A stretch of DNA of 64,000 nucleotides from Diphasiastrum complanatum (lineage: Eukaryota; Streptophyta; Lycopodiopsida; Lycopodiales; Lycopodiaceae). How positions within the stretch are numbered: the stretch's first letter is position 1; the number at the start of each line of letters is the position of its first letter. The DNA lies in the NCBI GenBank assembly GCA_029204225.1, contig CM055098.1, positions 4,896,107-4,960,106 of the forward strand. The letters are read 5' to 3'. The notes under the pieces are model-generated. The model did not search any database, was not told where the DNA came from, and saw nothing but the letters and a program-made list of their open reading frames with translations. A program made the position numbers and the translations under genes. Positions 10,162 through 21,880 of the stretch are shown one piece after another.

Positions 10162-10629
10162 TGTCATGCCCACAACTAGTCTCGGGTAGCGTGTCCACGC
10201 TAGGGATCAGTAGACAAACAACCCGTAAGTTAATTGTGACTATAAGGGAATTGGGGCCCTTATGTGTACATGGTCATAATTAATGGTTGTAGGACTAAAC
10301 TCATGATGGTGGATTTGTATGGGTCTATCAGTGAGTCATTGGGAAACTGGATGACATGGCCCAGAGGTGTCACAGTGCACTACTAATGGTCCATGGGCCT
10401 TGGAGGGTATAAGTATACTTATTGGGCTCTCACTAGTGTATGCTTGATTGCATGATTGGTAGCTACATGATGCTAGAGTGATTTCTCATTCCCCCATGAG
10501 ATTGATCCATAGCTTGGGGGCTAGATAAGTTTGATCTAGGTTTGGGTTGGTTTGTCCATCATCCGTTCCCTTGTTTGTTGCTTGTATTGGCATGTTTAGA
10601 TAGTATCCCATGTGCTGGTGGACTTTATA
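10162..10629 (+). repeat. 3' LTR of the Gypsy chromovirus
   Basis: It matches 2938-3410 except for scattered substitutions and a few small gaps, including an 11-base insertion near 10219 and a deletion near 10369. It ends GACTTTATA and is followed by the CTCTG target duplicate. Confidence 0.93.
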
Positions 10630-11017
10630 CTCTGATTGTTGGAGACAAGCACCACGTTGGACATGCCAAACACTGTTGTTCATTTGTGGCGAGACATTGA
10701 TGTTCGGATTCAACTTCCATGTGCAGGTGCATCAGTGGCACAAAACCACATAAACTGATTTTTGAGCCCATTTTGATGTTTTCTAGTTCCAAAAAACCTT
10801 GGTGCTACTCTTGTTGTGATCATTGAGTTGCACGAACCCTCCACTTCCTCACTATGACTCTCACGCCTTGTACACCAACATAGATTGTACATACAGACAT
10901 TTGTGGCCCAATGCAGAATCCTTTACTGAAGGATGCAAAATATTTCATTACTTTTATTGATAACTGTTCTAGAAGGACAATGGTGTACTTTCTCAAGAAG
11001 AAATTAGAAGCTTTCAA

Positions 11018-11353
11018 TTGCTTCAAAATCTTCAAAGAGCGTGCAGAAAAAAAATTGGTAAAAAGATTAAAGTCTTGAGATCCGACAATGGTGAAGAATA
11101 TATTTCTTCCAAATATGAGTACTACCAAAGCCAAGGCATTGAACAACAGTTAATCACTTCCTATTTGCCTCAGTCTAATGGCTTAGCAAAAAATAAGAAT
11201 CGTACCCTGGTCGAGTCAGCCAAATGTATGTCGGCACATGCATCTCTGTCAAAGAGCTTTTGGGCTGAAGCTGTTTCCACTATAGCTTACATCCAGAACA
11301 AATGTTCAACCAAGGCCCTCTCAGACAAAACACCTCATGAGGTTTGGACATGA
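11018..11353 (+). pseudogene. pol: Copia integrase core fragment
   Basis: The frame covers KKIKVLRSDNGEEYISS (second catalytic aspartate), SQGIEQQLITSYLPQSNG and LAKNKNRTLVESAKCM, then WAEAVSTIAYIQNKC and DKTPHEVW. The third catalytic residue, normally E in the LAExxNRTL motif, is K. The upstream first aspartate (HTDICGPM) is present in another frame at about 10890. Confidence 0.85.
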
Positions 11354-12028
11354 TCTAAACCTTTATTGAAGAACCTACGAGTGTTCGGGTACATTGCCTA
11401 CGCGTAGATCCCGAAGGAGACAAGAAGAAATTCGACTTCCAAGGTCTCAAGACCATCTTGATTGGATACACTTCCTCTGACAATACTTACAAGTTGTATG
11501 ACCTCGATACCCAGCAGATTTTATTCAACAGGGATATAATCTTTATCAAGGATCGGTTCAACGACTTCAAAGGCAAGGGTGAAGTTCCATGTGAACCTTC
11601 GACGCCCATCGACACTACAATTTCAGCCTCTGGCTCAAGCGTGCCCACAGTCGATCAACTACTCGATAGCGAGTCTGACGAAGACGTTGTTGTCACTCAG
11701 CAACAACAAGTCCAAGGATTGGATCTTCAGCCGACGCCACCTCCAAGAAGATCGAACCGCGCACACAACTCATGAGGTATATTCCTAAGTTTGTCTGTCT
11801 TTTAATGTAGGAACCGACTACTGTCGAAGAGGCACTTAGCCAACCAGACTCCAATCTCTAGAGAGAAGCAATGGACAAAGAGTATTCCTCTCTAATCAAA
11901 AACCAAACATTGTCACTAGTCGACCTCCTATTGACAACAATATCATCGATTGCAAATGGGTCTTTAAGATCAAGTATAACACCAATGGATCTATTGGTCG
12001 AAGGAAGGCTCGATTAGTAGTACGAGGA

Positions 12029-12345
12029 TTGGTTCAAATCCCCAACCTCGACTACAACGAGACTTTCAGTCCAGTAGTCAAGCATTCATCGATCCGAGCT
12101 CTCCTATTGTATGCTACAGCATACGACCTTGAAGTACATCAACTCGATGTACAGACAACCTATCTCAATGGAGTCATCGAAGAAAACATCTACATGCTAC
12201 AGCCTGAAGAAGGTATGAAGCATCATGTCTGTAAACTCCATAAAGCACTCTATGGCTTGAAGCAATCAAGAAGAGCTTGGTTTCAGAGGATCAACACATT
12301 TCTCATCCAACATGGTTTTCAACCAAGCACAAATAACCTCGAAAT
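12029..12345 (+). pseudogene. pol: Copia reverse transcriptase, N-terminal half
   Basis: The frame reads QIPNLDYNETFSPVVKHSS and LEVHQLDVQTTYLNGVIEE (motif A aspartate) up to HKALYGLKQSRRAWFQR. The YVDD box is absent because the copy is deleted from here into the LTR. The open frame to 12523 continues only by running through LTR sequence. Confidence 0.85.
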
Positions 12346-12505
12346 TAAGCTCTATTTTAATCTTGTGTTCGCACCTATTGTTGTAGTAGTGCACGCACCA
12401 AGGGAATTAGTCGACCACTGCTTTCGCGTAGTAGTAGGATCGTTCGATCTGATTGTTTGCGACCTAGACCAATCTTTCGTCAGGACCAACTATACCATTC
12501 TCCAG

Positions 12506-13910
12506 CAAACTAACCCTTCTTGACAGGCAGAGGGCTGCTTGACTGCTAAATCCATGTTAGGGCCTTTTTTGACACAGAATTGGTCCAACCAAAATTCCTA
12601 AAAGGGTCAAGGGGCACCATGTTTGATGGTGGTTAGGCCCTACGTGAGTAACAGAGGTTCCGCCACATCCAATCCTGGTTTAAGACATCATTTGGTGGTT
12701 AGGGGCACTGTCTTTAGTTCTAGAGCACCGCCCCTAAGTTTGGGGGCCAAATCTTTGAATCTCTTAGGGCGTCAGCCTCAAAACTCATCTCTAGGTAGTC
12801 TGGTCATGGACACTAGACTCTAGGGCCATCCTTAGTCTATTAAAGGCCCATACTCTATGTGTTAAGGAGCTGTCCTCATGTCTTAAGGTACTATCTTTAG
12901 GGCATTATCCTTTAAGTCTTAGGAACTATCCCTAATTCCTTAGGGATTTGTCCCTCAAAGTAGGGTACTACTTTTAATTTTTAGGACTGTGCCTTTAGAT
13001 TTCTAGGATATAGCCTTTAACTCTAGGATCATGACCTCTGGTAAAGTATAGACCTTAGTGTATAAGTACGTGCTCTAAAGTCATGTGATTCTCGAGGGGT
13101 AAGGCTATGCCCTTAGAAGACTGTATGGGAGGGGTTTGGAAAAACTACTAGCACTCGTAAAATTCATAGTGATGTCTTCTACATCAACTATGTGATTAAT
13201 AGTCAGTTGGGACTCCATAGATTTTTAAGTTTGAAAGGGGGGATCTTGGCCCCCCCTCCATTGTGTGCATGCTATTTTGATGCCTTTTGTTGCATGCATG
13301 TTTTGCACTTATAAAATATGTTTGGTTTATGGAATCAAGTGAAAAAGCTTTATGTTTGCATGCTCTACACACCAAAAAATTGTCCTATTTTGTTTTTGGC
13401 TTACGTGTGATACGTTTTGTTTTGTTTTTTGCTTCGTTTCTCACTTTGTTTTTATTTAGGTTTTGGTAGTTAATTAATTGGCCAGTTCTATAACTTGTTT
13501 TTTGTCGTTGGTTTTCTTGTGTTTTTCTTCAGTAAGATACTATTGTAGGTTTTTTACCTTTCTTTCTCTTGCACTTGAGTAGATCTCATTTTGTTCTCTC
13601 TTGTACTAGTGAGACGTTGCTTTGGTCTAGGTTTGAAGTTTGGTCTACTTTTTTATTCACATGATTGAGGTGTGTTTTGAATTCTAGACTACTACTTCTA
13701 AGGTTAGTTTTTGCATTGGTTATATGTTCATTGGCCTAGTAATATCTTGCTATGTTTTGTTTGCTATTATGCTTTACATTTAAATTTTGTATTGGCCAAT
13801 GTTTAATGATTTTAACAAGTGTTATGAGACTTATTTTTTTTTGTATCACTATGGATTGTTACAGTTAGTCTAAAAAAAACATTGCATTTGAATTGCCTGC
13901 ATTTCATTCG
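12506..13910. other. No gene; decayed repeats and T-rich DNA
   Basis: The segment starts with a GC-richer part containing a degenerate tandem repeat (separate entry) and continues from 13260 as a T-rich tract with no recognisable frame. GGGGGGATC at about 13239 could be an old polypurine tract, but no LTR follows it. Confidence 0.5.
12715..13090 (+). repeat. Degenerate tandem repeat, unit about 20-28 bases
   Basis: A phrase close to CTTAGGxxxTATCCTTTAAGT recurs a dozen or more times with many differences: CTAGGGCCATCCTTAGTCT, TTAGGGCATTATCCTTTAAG, CTTAGGAACTATCCCTAAT, TTAGGACTGTGCCTTTAGAT and CTAGGATATAGCCTTTAACT. The unit length drifts, so this looks like an old minisatellite or a decayed array inside a transposon. 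Confidence 0.6.
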
Positions 13911-14218
13911 CGTGATAACTCTCCATTGGCAAATATGAAACAATGCTATGATGGTGGAGCAAAATGATGACAACAAATATTAGTTTTTCAAGCACTGTGC
14001 TCAAAACTTGTTATGGTGATGTATTCGAATGCATGAATGGGCTTTGTGTATCTCACATGTGAGTTACAGCTCTCCAATGGCAGAGAAGGAACAATTCTAC
14101 GATGGTCATTGATAGAACAAATCGATGACAACAAATGTTAGTTTTTCAAGCATTGTGTGCAAGACTTATTGTTGTGATGTATTCAAGTGCATGAACAGAC
14201 TTTGTGTATCTCACATGT
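13911..14218 (+). repeat. Tandem duplication, unit about 150-155 bases
   Basis: Two diverged copies (about 13911-14060 and 14061-14218) share GACAACAAAT.TTAGTTTTTCAAGCA and end TTTGTGTATCTCACATGT. No coding content was seen. Confidence 0.75.
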
Positions 14219-15854
14219 CCCCCCAAATCGACAATGTCGGTTTGGTAAGTTGAAAATTAGATTTTATATTGATGTTTTTTTAGACGGTAATGGTACACGA
14301 ATGTTTTTCTTGCAAGAAAAGGCCAAATTGCATACAAAAGTGTGCAATATGTGTTAACCATTGCATGCCAAGTGACACCAAGTTCACTAGTGTTGTGAGC
14401 CACCAGAGTCATCATAATCATGTTATTCGAGCAAGTTCTTTTCACTTCGCAATAGTGAAAATAAAATGCTTGGTTGATATTGCAAAGTTGCAAAAGAGCT
14501 TGTTATTAAGGTTGTGACAAAAGATGAAAATTGTGAGAAATTTGAAATGATTCATTACCAGCTAGTAGAATTCTTATGAAAAATGCAACCATTGGTGTAA
14601 ATTAATAGGGATCTAAGGGAAGTTGTGTTTAAAAAGTCATATCAAAAGCTCTATTCATTAAGGACATGCTTTAAATGAATTGTCTAGATTATTTATTGGT
14701 TTGTTTTTGCCAATTCAAGAGAATAGTTATTGACTTAAAAGAAGGCGGCTATTGGAAAGGGCGTGAAGCTTATTGGAGTTGAAACTATGAATTTTTTCAT
14801 GACAGTAGATTTCCAAGGTAATTCAAAGATGACAATGAACATTGCTTTGTGTTAAAATGTCCACAAGATGACCAATATCAAGTGTTGATCTTGTCAATAG
14901 GATGGCACACACGAGATACATTGATTTGAGAAGGTCGTGGGTTTGTTTTGACCATATTAGTTGTGTACATAGGTGGACAACTATGGCAGCACATCTGTAT
15001 GTGCCAAGGTAATGAATAGTCTATTTATATTTCCATGGCTATTCATCCATGATTATCATGTAGTCTTTCACAATCTATGGATGCAATTTTATGCATTGTG
15101 ATTTTTTTTTTCTTCCAAAAATCTATTCACATCTACATTTTTTTGAATCATTGTTCGTGAACTCATGACAATCGCAACTTGCGAGATGAAAAGGCAGACA
15201 TAGAGACACAAATACTATTATGGAAGATGTTAAATACCATAGTAACTTCACGGGTTTTATCTATCATAATGAATTGTTTGATCACGTCTTTTAATACTGA
15301 TTCAGGCCAAACACCATCATAGACATCTCCAACATATTTGTAACCAATTTGGTAGAGTCAAACCATGCTAGTAACAAATCATATGTCAGTCTTCATGATG
15401 TTGCAGCTATTGATAACTATTGCAAAACACCAAACAATACTCTTGTGTGCAAGACAAGCATATTGAAGTTGGCCCTAGTTTGGAGGCTCTTATTGATAGA
15501 GCCATGTCTAGAACCAATGCCAAATCCATCTATGATAGGCAAAGTGGTTTATGGTGCAATTGGAAAGACATTGATATGCAGTAAATTAGACTCATCAGGC
15601 GATCATAAGACTTCTCATAGAAAAAGACATCAAGTCACTTTTGTGGATGGAAGCCAACAACTTGCATAGGCCATTATATGTAAATGTGAATAGGCTTCAA
15701 CAACATGGTAGTAGAAATTTGCAATTTGTTGATGTAAAACTTGTAAACCTATAGAAGTAGTCATGATCGTCTTTCTAACGTGATAAGCCACAAACCCTTC
15801 TAGTGTCGGTACCGAAGAGTAATATATCATGTTAACACCATAATAAGTCATATC
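14219..15854. other. No supported gene
   Basis: It contains a 75-codon frame at 14290-14517 with clustered cysteines (CFSCKKRPNCIQKCAICVNH) and a 106-codon frame at 15349-15669. Neither resembles a known family and neither has exon signals I trust. The region is AT-rich and probably decayed transposon DNA. Confidence 0.4.
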
Positions 15855-16100
15855 TGATAGGGCAGAATGCTAACGAAGAAGAGAGAAGGAAATAGTTGCG
15901 GAACGACTCTCCCGTTATTATGGGCTGCTACATGCAAGAACAGTCTAAACAATGTAAATGTTAAGTTACAATCACAGCTCAAGCGCTCTGCCCAACAGGA
16001 TCTTAGGAAGTCAATTCATACTAAAAAACAAATGGATGAATGAGTACAGTCTGCCGAAGGAATTAGATAGGGTGTGTGGTATTATTGCAAATGGATCTTA
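15855..16100. repeat. Dispersed repeat end, related to 42905-43150
   Basis: It starts TGATAGGGCA and shares GTTGCGGAAC, CTCTCCCGTT, CCCAACAGGATCTTA and ATTCATACT blocks in the same order with 42905-43150, which starts TGATGGGGCA. The shared start makes this the end of one LTR-type family. Here no partner end or target duplication was found. Confidence 0.65.
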
Positions 16101-16205
16101 ATGAAGTTCAGATCAGAATATCAAAGTGCCCCTTAGAGTCTTATGAGATACAATGGGTGCACCCGAGTCAACTTTACAACAACAGTGTCTGTGGGCCAAT
16201 GACAT

Positions 16206-16496
16206 ATGTACTTGTCCCGCTTATACATACCATGGAGATTTTTGCCCACACAAGCAGAGCAAGCTACCTTGGTGGTCCAACAACATGCCAATTTGGTTTG
16301 TCAAACTATAGATCAATTGGCAAATCAGTATATCCAAGAGCTCAAGGAGCACCACAAATTGATGGCCCAATGTAAGGATCTGCAAGACAAAGTTGACATT
16401 GTTAGTCAGCTGACTCCACAAATGAATGAAGTTGTGGATGTAATTATAGATATAGTAGTAAAAAATGAAAAAGAAAAACAAAAAGACACAAAATGA
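16206..16496 (+). CDS. Coiled-coil frame, possibly transposon gag, unrecognised
   Basis: A 96-codon frame. Residues about 16-80 (QAEQATLVVQQHANLV, IDQLANQYIQELKEHHKLMA, DKVDIVSQLTPQ) look like a long amphipathic coiled coil, ending in a lysine/glutamate-rich tail. Similar helical pieces continue in broken frames to about 16800. It may be a remnant of a retrotransposon leader or gag ORF. No motif identifies it. Confidence 0.3.
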   Translation: MYLSRLYIPWRFLPTQAEQATLVVQQHANLVCQTIDQLANQYIQELKEHHKLMAQCKDLQDKVDIVSQLTPQMNEVVDVIIDIVVKNEKEKQKDTK

Positions 16497-16499
16497 TAA

Positions 16500-18059
16500 A
16501 AAAAACATTGAATCACTTTGCTCCATAATAAAAGAGTTGACCAACTCTATCACGTAGGACAAGCCAACATTGCTACCATTGCTATTAGTTGTAGGTGGTC
16601 AATGCATGGTTGTGTTCTTTGCAAGAAGAATTTCAAATGCTCGAGTAAAAGTTTGCAAAAACACATGAAAAAGTAGCACAATACATAATGGAGATTCTGG
16701 CCAAATAGTTAGAAGCTATTGAGGCTAATAATCATTAAAAAAAAACAAGTCGATAACCTCATGAAACTTCTAGAGGTTGCCCAAACACTCAACTCTATGC
16801 ATAGAGTCTAACTAGATGTAGGCGCTCCCATCGACACAACTAGAGAATCTAAACGAGCATAGCATTACAAGGCCCAACAACATTGTTGATAAATAATGTG
16901 TTTGCCTTGCAAAACAATTATGAATTTCATCTTCCACCATCCCTTCCATTATTATCGCATCCTCCATTACTCCTATTCCCACCGTTCTCCCTCTCTAGTT
17001 CAATCTTACTGATTCCCAGTTGTCTCCGGACACTCTGGCGTGGATGCAGGTTATCAACTTTTCATCGCCACGTCAGACCACTTCCGCCCCATCTTTGCCT
17101 TCCGTACTCCACACCACCCTGTAGTTCCCCTCTGTTCCACCCCTTCTCTCGTTTGGACAAACTGTCCCAATCCCTGTTTTCACTCTTGTTTCTCCCACAC
17201 CCCCCATTTCTCCATCAAAGGCTGCCGAGGGCAACCAACCATTGCATGATGACGCATTTGTACAAACAATTTTTATTCCATCATCGGATCGGACAAATCC
17301 CACCACCCCAGATGACAAAAGGTCACCAGAGAACCTCATCAAAGACAACGACGATGGCACTGTACCGGTCGTCAGGGCCACTACCACACAAACCCCCGCA
17401 AGTGCCAACGTAACGACGTACCAAGTCTTGGGAACATTCATCCAGGACACGGGGTAGCAGCCAGGGCATCATTGGACAACCGGGTACTCCACTTGGCAAC
17501 GAACAACACCCAATTGGGCTATACTACGCAAGATCTTAGACCCTACATCTCCCTATAGTTCTAATGTGATTCGGCACCCACTCTGTCCTGGAATGTAGTG
17601 TTGTCTAGTAAAGCACGCTCTTCTGAACTCAGTTTTTATTTTTATGATTAAGCTTGGCAACCCCGACAGAATCAATCTAGCTCTCGAATATGGATCACGG
17701 GAGTTGTCTTAGTGGACATAATCAACTTAGCTCATGGACATGGGTCCCAGGAGGTGACTAGGCCATGACTCGAGCTCTAGAGGTAGCTCATGACTTGTGA
17801 CTACTTGACTGGCTCACAATCGCGGTCGAAGGCTCAATCCTTGACTTTCTAACTTGTGTCATAGTTATTGAGATCAAGATTTCTGATCTACAAATTGGGG
17901 GCTTATTGGTGTAATCTGATGGTCTGCTTTCTTCTTTATCCTATCTGGACCTGGATCTCTCTTGGATCTTGCTGGATTTTCCCTGATCTAGCCAGATCTG
18001 GCTGAATCTTGATGGATCTAGCTTGATTTGGCTTGATCTTCCTGGATCTAGTTGTGATG
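16500..18059. other. Decayed repeat DNA, no supported gene
   Basis: It contains a C-rich stretch (16920-17250) giving proline-rich frames on both strands that I do not believe are genes. At 17900-17912 an AATTGGGGGC tract resembles a polypurine tract, but no convincing LTR start follows. At 17940-18055 the word GGATCT/GATCTxG recurs about every 12-17 bases. Confidence 0.4.
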
Positions 18060-18069
18060 GCCGAACAGA

Positions 18070-19183
18070 TAAACCTTTTGTGACATGCCACTACCAACCT
18101 GGATCTATCTCACTACGGTGGCCAGTACTTGTGCAACCGGTTACCATTGATGGGTGTGTCGAAAGGTGTCCCATCTAGCTTTAAGAATTTCTTTGATCTA
18201 ATAAGGACCTTCGCCTGTGAATTTTAATTTCCCCTTGATCGCCTTGGTTTTATACATCAGGACTAGATCTCCGGAACGAAGATCTTTCTTCTGTAACCTG
18301 CGATCGTGACATGCCTTGTGTCTTTCCTTTTCAGCTGCCAGTGCATGCACAACTAGTAAGCATGTTTCATAGAGCTTATGCAGAGCTTTGTGGCGTAATT
18401 GTAGAGATCTGAATTCATCAAGGCGTTGCGTTGTGGCAATCCTCAATGAAGGGACTAAAAACTCTACTGGCATTACGACATCCTGACCATATACCAATTG
18501 GAATGGCGTTTGATCAGTGCTTCCCTATGCTGTCCTGAATGCCCACAGAGCAGCATGCAGCTTGTGTTCCCAATCCGATCTGCTAGCTTCGACTGTTTTC
18601 GTGAGCATGCTATACAGGATCTTATTGGATGATTCTGCTTGCCCATTATCGCGAGGATAATAAGGCAAACTGGTTCTATGGATCACGAAAAATTCCTCCA
18701 ACAGGACCTTGATGGTCTCATTGATGAAATGACTCCCGCGATCACCGACTATCTTCACTGGGCAACCAAAGTGCACAATGATATTTTCCTAGAAGAACTT
18801 GGCAGTGGTCCTAGCATCAGCTACTCTTACTGCCTTGGCTTCGACCCACTTGGTGACATAGTCGGTGGCCATGATTATATATCAAGCTTGGGTACTTCTT
18901 GCTGCAGGGTGAATTGGGCCAATGTAATCCAATCCCCACTTTTCGAATGGTGCTTGGGCTAAGACCGGGTGCAAAAGGTCATAATTCAATCTCGTTGGTC
19001 TCCTTGCCCTTTGGCACACATCACACTTCCTCAGGTATTCCTCCGTATCCTTATCAATCGTTGGCCACTAACATCCTGATTGCAGGATCTTGTGAACTGT
19101 AATGTCGGATGCAAAAAGGCTCCACCCATGCCTTCATCTAAAAGCGAAATGATTTGGGTGGCCTCATGAGAAAGAATACATCA
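18070..19183 (-). pseudogene. pol: Gypsy integrase (minus-strand element)
   Basis: In broken frames: EEYLRKCDVCQRARRPTR (zinc-binding CxxC), EKWGLDWIGPI (first aspartate), GCPVKIVGDRGSHFIN (second aspartate) and DNGQAESSNKILYS (glutamate). Then come WEHKLHAALWAFRTA and the C-terminal SGDLVLMYKTKAIKGKLKF and GEGPY. The catalytic residues are present, but stops and frameshifts interrupt the frame near 18500, 18780 and 18197. Confidence 0.88.
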
Positions 19184-19819
19184 TCAAAGAATCCCATCTG
19201 GTCCTCTTTGGTACAGTTGGCCGGCAATCAGCTGATAAGGTCTAGCTTTCAAGATCAATTTCCGCTGATCCGCCTTTGGTAGTGATTTGTCTGGTTGGCC
19301 CCTCATCAGATATTCAACTATGTCGGCAGCCCATTCCGGTACTGTGTCTACATAAAATAAGGCTGCATCGGCCAGCTCATCGTCCAGTTCGAGTGCAACC
19401 TCCTTCCCTTTGATACGTGACACATGATCTGCCATATAGTGTTGTTTTCCCTTGTGAACTACTATTTGAAAATCAAACTCTAACAACAGAACTAGCCATC
19501 GAGTGATTATCTCTGTGTTGCAGGTTTTGTTTACAAGATAGAGCAAGGGTTGATAGTCCGTATAAAAAACAAAGTGTGTGGCCATCAAGTAGTATCGAAA
19601 CTTCTTAACCGCATATATCATTGACAATGCTTCCCTCTCTGTGATTGAATAATTCATTTCTGTATCACTGAGTTGTCGGCTTGCAAATCGGATTGGAAAA
19701 TCCTTTTTGTGTTCTCCTGGCTGGGTTAAGACCGCTCCAACTGCATACTTCGATGCGTCCGTATGCACATGAAACTCAATGGACCAATTGGGCGGACGTA
19801 GGATTGGTGCTGAAACCAA
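19184..19819 (-). pseudogene. pol: Gypsy RNase H domain, open 211 codons
   Basis: An uninterrupted frame with EFHVHTDASKYAVGAVLTQ, EREALSMIYAVKKFRYYL, HFVFYTDYQPLLYL and GKQHYMADHVSRIKGKE, giving the four acidic RNase H residues in order. The linker toward integrase follows (PKADQRKLILKARPYQLI). It is the best-preserved part of this element. It joins RT directly to its right. Confidence 0.9.
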
Positions 19820-20720
19820 TGTATCTTTAAGTTTTTGGAAAGCCTTTAGGGCTTCCTCGGTTCAATGTGGATCCATTGTGAGCTTGTAAATTGGTTGTGC
19901 TAACTCCGCAAAATCTAAAATGAAAATTCTGTAATAGTTAGTGTGACCCATAAAAATGTAGACCTCGCGGATCGTTCCCGGTGGTGGTAGATAAAAAATG
20001 ATCATGATTTTTGATAGGTCTATGGCGATCCCGTGTCTAGATACTATATGGCCGAGAATCAAGCCATCTGTAACCCAAAATTGACATTTTTCTGGATTCA
20101 AGGAGATCTAGAATTCGCGGCATTTTTGTAGTACCTTCTCCAGATTGGATAAGTGTTCAGAATTTGGTCCATGCACGCACAGATCGTCCAAGAAAATTTC
20201 CAAAATTTTTTGCAAATACTCTTTGAATGCCACCTGCATGACTCGCTAGAAAGTGCTTGGGGCATTACAAAGTCCGAATGGCATCACCTTATAGGCATAG
20301 GTTCCCCATTATGTGGCGAATGTTGTCTTATGCTGGTCTTGGGGGTGCTATCTTCACTTGGTTGTAACTGCTAAAGTCGTCTAAAAAACTGTAGGCTTCA
20401 GCTCCAGCTATTCTGTCAAGGACACTTTCCGTAAAGGGTAAAGGAACATGATCTTTTTTGGTGATTGCGTTTAGCGCCTTCAGATCTACACAGATCCGCA
20501 TTTTGCCGTTCTTCTTGGGTACTATAACTATCGGTGATACCCATTTCGTGTGCTCAATTTTGTAGATGAAATCTGCATCTAACAGCTTTTGCAATTCATG
20601 CTTGATCAGCTCCGTGTAGTTCGGGTTGCAGTGGGAGTATCGACTCACCTTGGGAACTGCTCCATCCACCAAGGGTATGGTGTGTTGGACTACTGTTGGT
20701 GGAATGCCCTTCTAATCACT
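19820..20720 (-). pseudogene. pol: Gypsy reverse transcriptase (minus-strand element)
   Basis: The frame at 20672..20328 gives KHELQKLLDADFIYKIEHTK, WVSPIVIVPKKNGKMRICVD and AEAYSFLDDFSSYNQVKI (motif A). After a frame change come the catalytic box IFLDDLCVHG (about 20195-20165), then a stop at 20111-20109, NPEKCQFWVTDGLILGHIVS and GHTNYYRIFI. At least three lesions are visible. Confidence 0.88.
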
Positions 20721-20726
20721 ATAATT

Positions 20727-21173
20727 CTAGGCAAAATAGTCCTTGTACTCCACCAGCAATGATCGTAGCCTTTTGAATTGTGTGGGCGTTAACTGCTCTC
20801 CCACCTGCACTATCTTTTCTTCTTCACCTGACTCGGCAAGGTTCACTGGTTGTGTTTCCGCAGGTCCCTCGAAGACTTGTTCCACTGGCGCTTGACTTTG
20901 ATCAGGTTCTCGTTGGGCTTGCGGCATCATAATTACCACGTCATCCAAGGTATAATTCTTGAAGATTTCAGGCATCTCGCTAGATCATTTCTTATAATTC
21001 TTCGGGTAGATCACTCCATCGGATCACTTGGTTGTAGCGTTGCTTCAACTGATTCTTCTTGTTCGCAGGTGCCCTTGGTGGATCTATCTTTGAAACTTTC
21101 GCCATAGCAAATTTTTGCGGCGGTTGAGCTGGTACTTTCTTAATTCCATAACAATCTGGGTGTGCTATAGGAC
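20727..21173 (-). pseudogene. Protease-RT linker of the Gypsy element
   Basis: An 82-codon frame (20975..20727), MPEIFKNYTLDDVVIMMPQA, rich in Q, E and P, ending QFKRLRSLLVEYKDYFA. That last part is the helical lead-in normally found just before Gypsy RT (LKxLLxEYxDxFA). It has no domain of its own. Confidence 0.65.
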
Positions 21174-21880
21174 CTACTCATCAGTCAGCTCGGTCTCCTT
21201 TTTATAAGTTAGAGCATATTGCCAAGGGACTAAATCATCGTCCACTGGGTTCTCAATAGATTCCGTTGACAACCATGCTACATTTATCATATTCACTCCA
21301 AATGTAATTGGTGTATCCATGGTGTAACACTTGGGTGAAGATGTGTTGGGTTCAGGATCTGATTCGTATTGACATGCTTGGCAGTCAATCGTTGCTAATG
21401 CATCTGTCCATCTCATGACATCCGTTTCTGAATTGTAGTGACCACCCTTGGCTTGCCTTGGGCGATCTATCGTGTGATCTGTCGTGGATGATCTGTCATC
21501 AGCCTTGAGTGCAAGTGGTTTCACGGCCCATGTGGTTGGATCGACCTTTACAGCTTGCTCTCTGTTTTCAAAGGTGAGTTTCCACGTACCCCAGTTGTGT
21601 ACTACTTGCGCAGTCCTCAACCATGGTCTTCCCAGTAAAACACGGTATGTAGATGGAAATTCAGATATATCCATTACGACAAAGGTGATCACAAACTGCA
21701 TGCCTGCTATTTTTACAGGGATATCGGCAACCACACCCTTCGGTTTTACACAGGATTGATTCGCTAGCTTGATGGCTAATCTTGCTGCCTTCAATCCTTG
21801 TAAACCCCACTTTTCGTACAAAGTAGTGGAGGTCAAATTAACACATGATCCTCCATCTACTCAGTGACTGTAGCCTCGTC
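21174..21880 (-). pseudogene. pol: Gypsy aspartic protease (minus-strand element)
   Basis: VDGGSCVNLTSTTLYEKW starts near 21862 and holds the D-G-G active-site type of this branch. The frame 21836..21174 continues KIAGMQFVITFVVMDI and YRVLLGRPWLRTAQVVHNWG, the hydrophobic-hydrophobic-Gly flap typical of retropepsins. A long linker follows. A frame change separates the active-site aspartate from the upstream frame at 22216..21857. Confidence 0.8.

Larger units (their letters stand above)
2938..10629 (+). mobile_element. Complete Ty3/Gypsy chromovirus, inactive
   Basis: A full-length LTR retrotransposon (7692 bases) with gag, protease, reverse transcriptase, RNase H, integrase and chromodomain in Gypsy order on the plus strand. 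It is flanked by the direct repeat CTCTG at 2933-2937 and 10630-10634, the 5-base target duplication. The LTRs are 473 and 468 bases and start TGTCATGCCCA, but both end TTTATA rather than the usual CA. Every reading frame is broken by stops, frameshifts or deletion, and a second LTR fragment is nested in gag. Small insertions and deletions between the LTRs show that the insertion is not recent. Confidence 0.93.
10831..12505 (+). mobile_element. Internally deleted Copia element, same family as 49801-56353
   Basis: The sequence is a collapsed copy of the Copia family seen intact in structure at 49801-56353. It has about 50 bases of gag (matching near 51436-51490) up to about 10881, then jumps to integrase (VHTDICGPMQ, matching 52348), a deletion of roughly 0.85 kb. 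Integrase continues with FIDNCSRRTMVYF, LRSDNGEEY and NGLAKNKNRTLVESA, then GYTSSDNTYKLYD. RT follows from 12029 (NETFSPVVKHSS, HKALYGLKQSRRAWF). After HGFQPST the copy jumps at about 12345 into the last ~150 bases of the LTR (matching 50568-50716), so the RT second half, RNase H and LTR start are gone. The integrase catalytic glutamate is a lysine. No complete LTR pair or target duplication was found. Confidence 0.85.

Noticed and set aside
14290-14517. Cysteine-rich 75-codon frame, considered as a zinc-finger or defensin-like peptide
   Set aside because: Cysteine spacing fits no finger or defensin pattern, there is no signal peptide, and the surroundings are decayed repeats.
16883-17413. 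176-codon proline/serine-rich frame
   Set aside because: Composition reflects a C-rich tract that opens frames on both strands; no domain, no conserved motif.
17897-17935. AATTGGGGGC tract taken as a polypurine tract with an LTR beginning TTGGTGTAATC
   Set aside because: No matching LTR or target duplication was found on either side, and strand assignment conflicts with the neighbouring Gypsy element.
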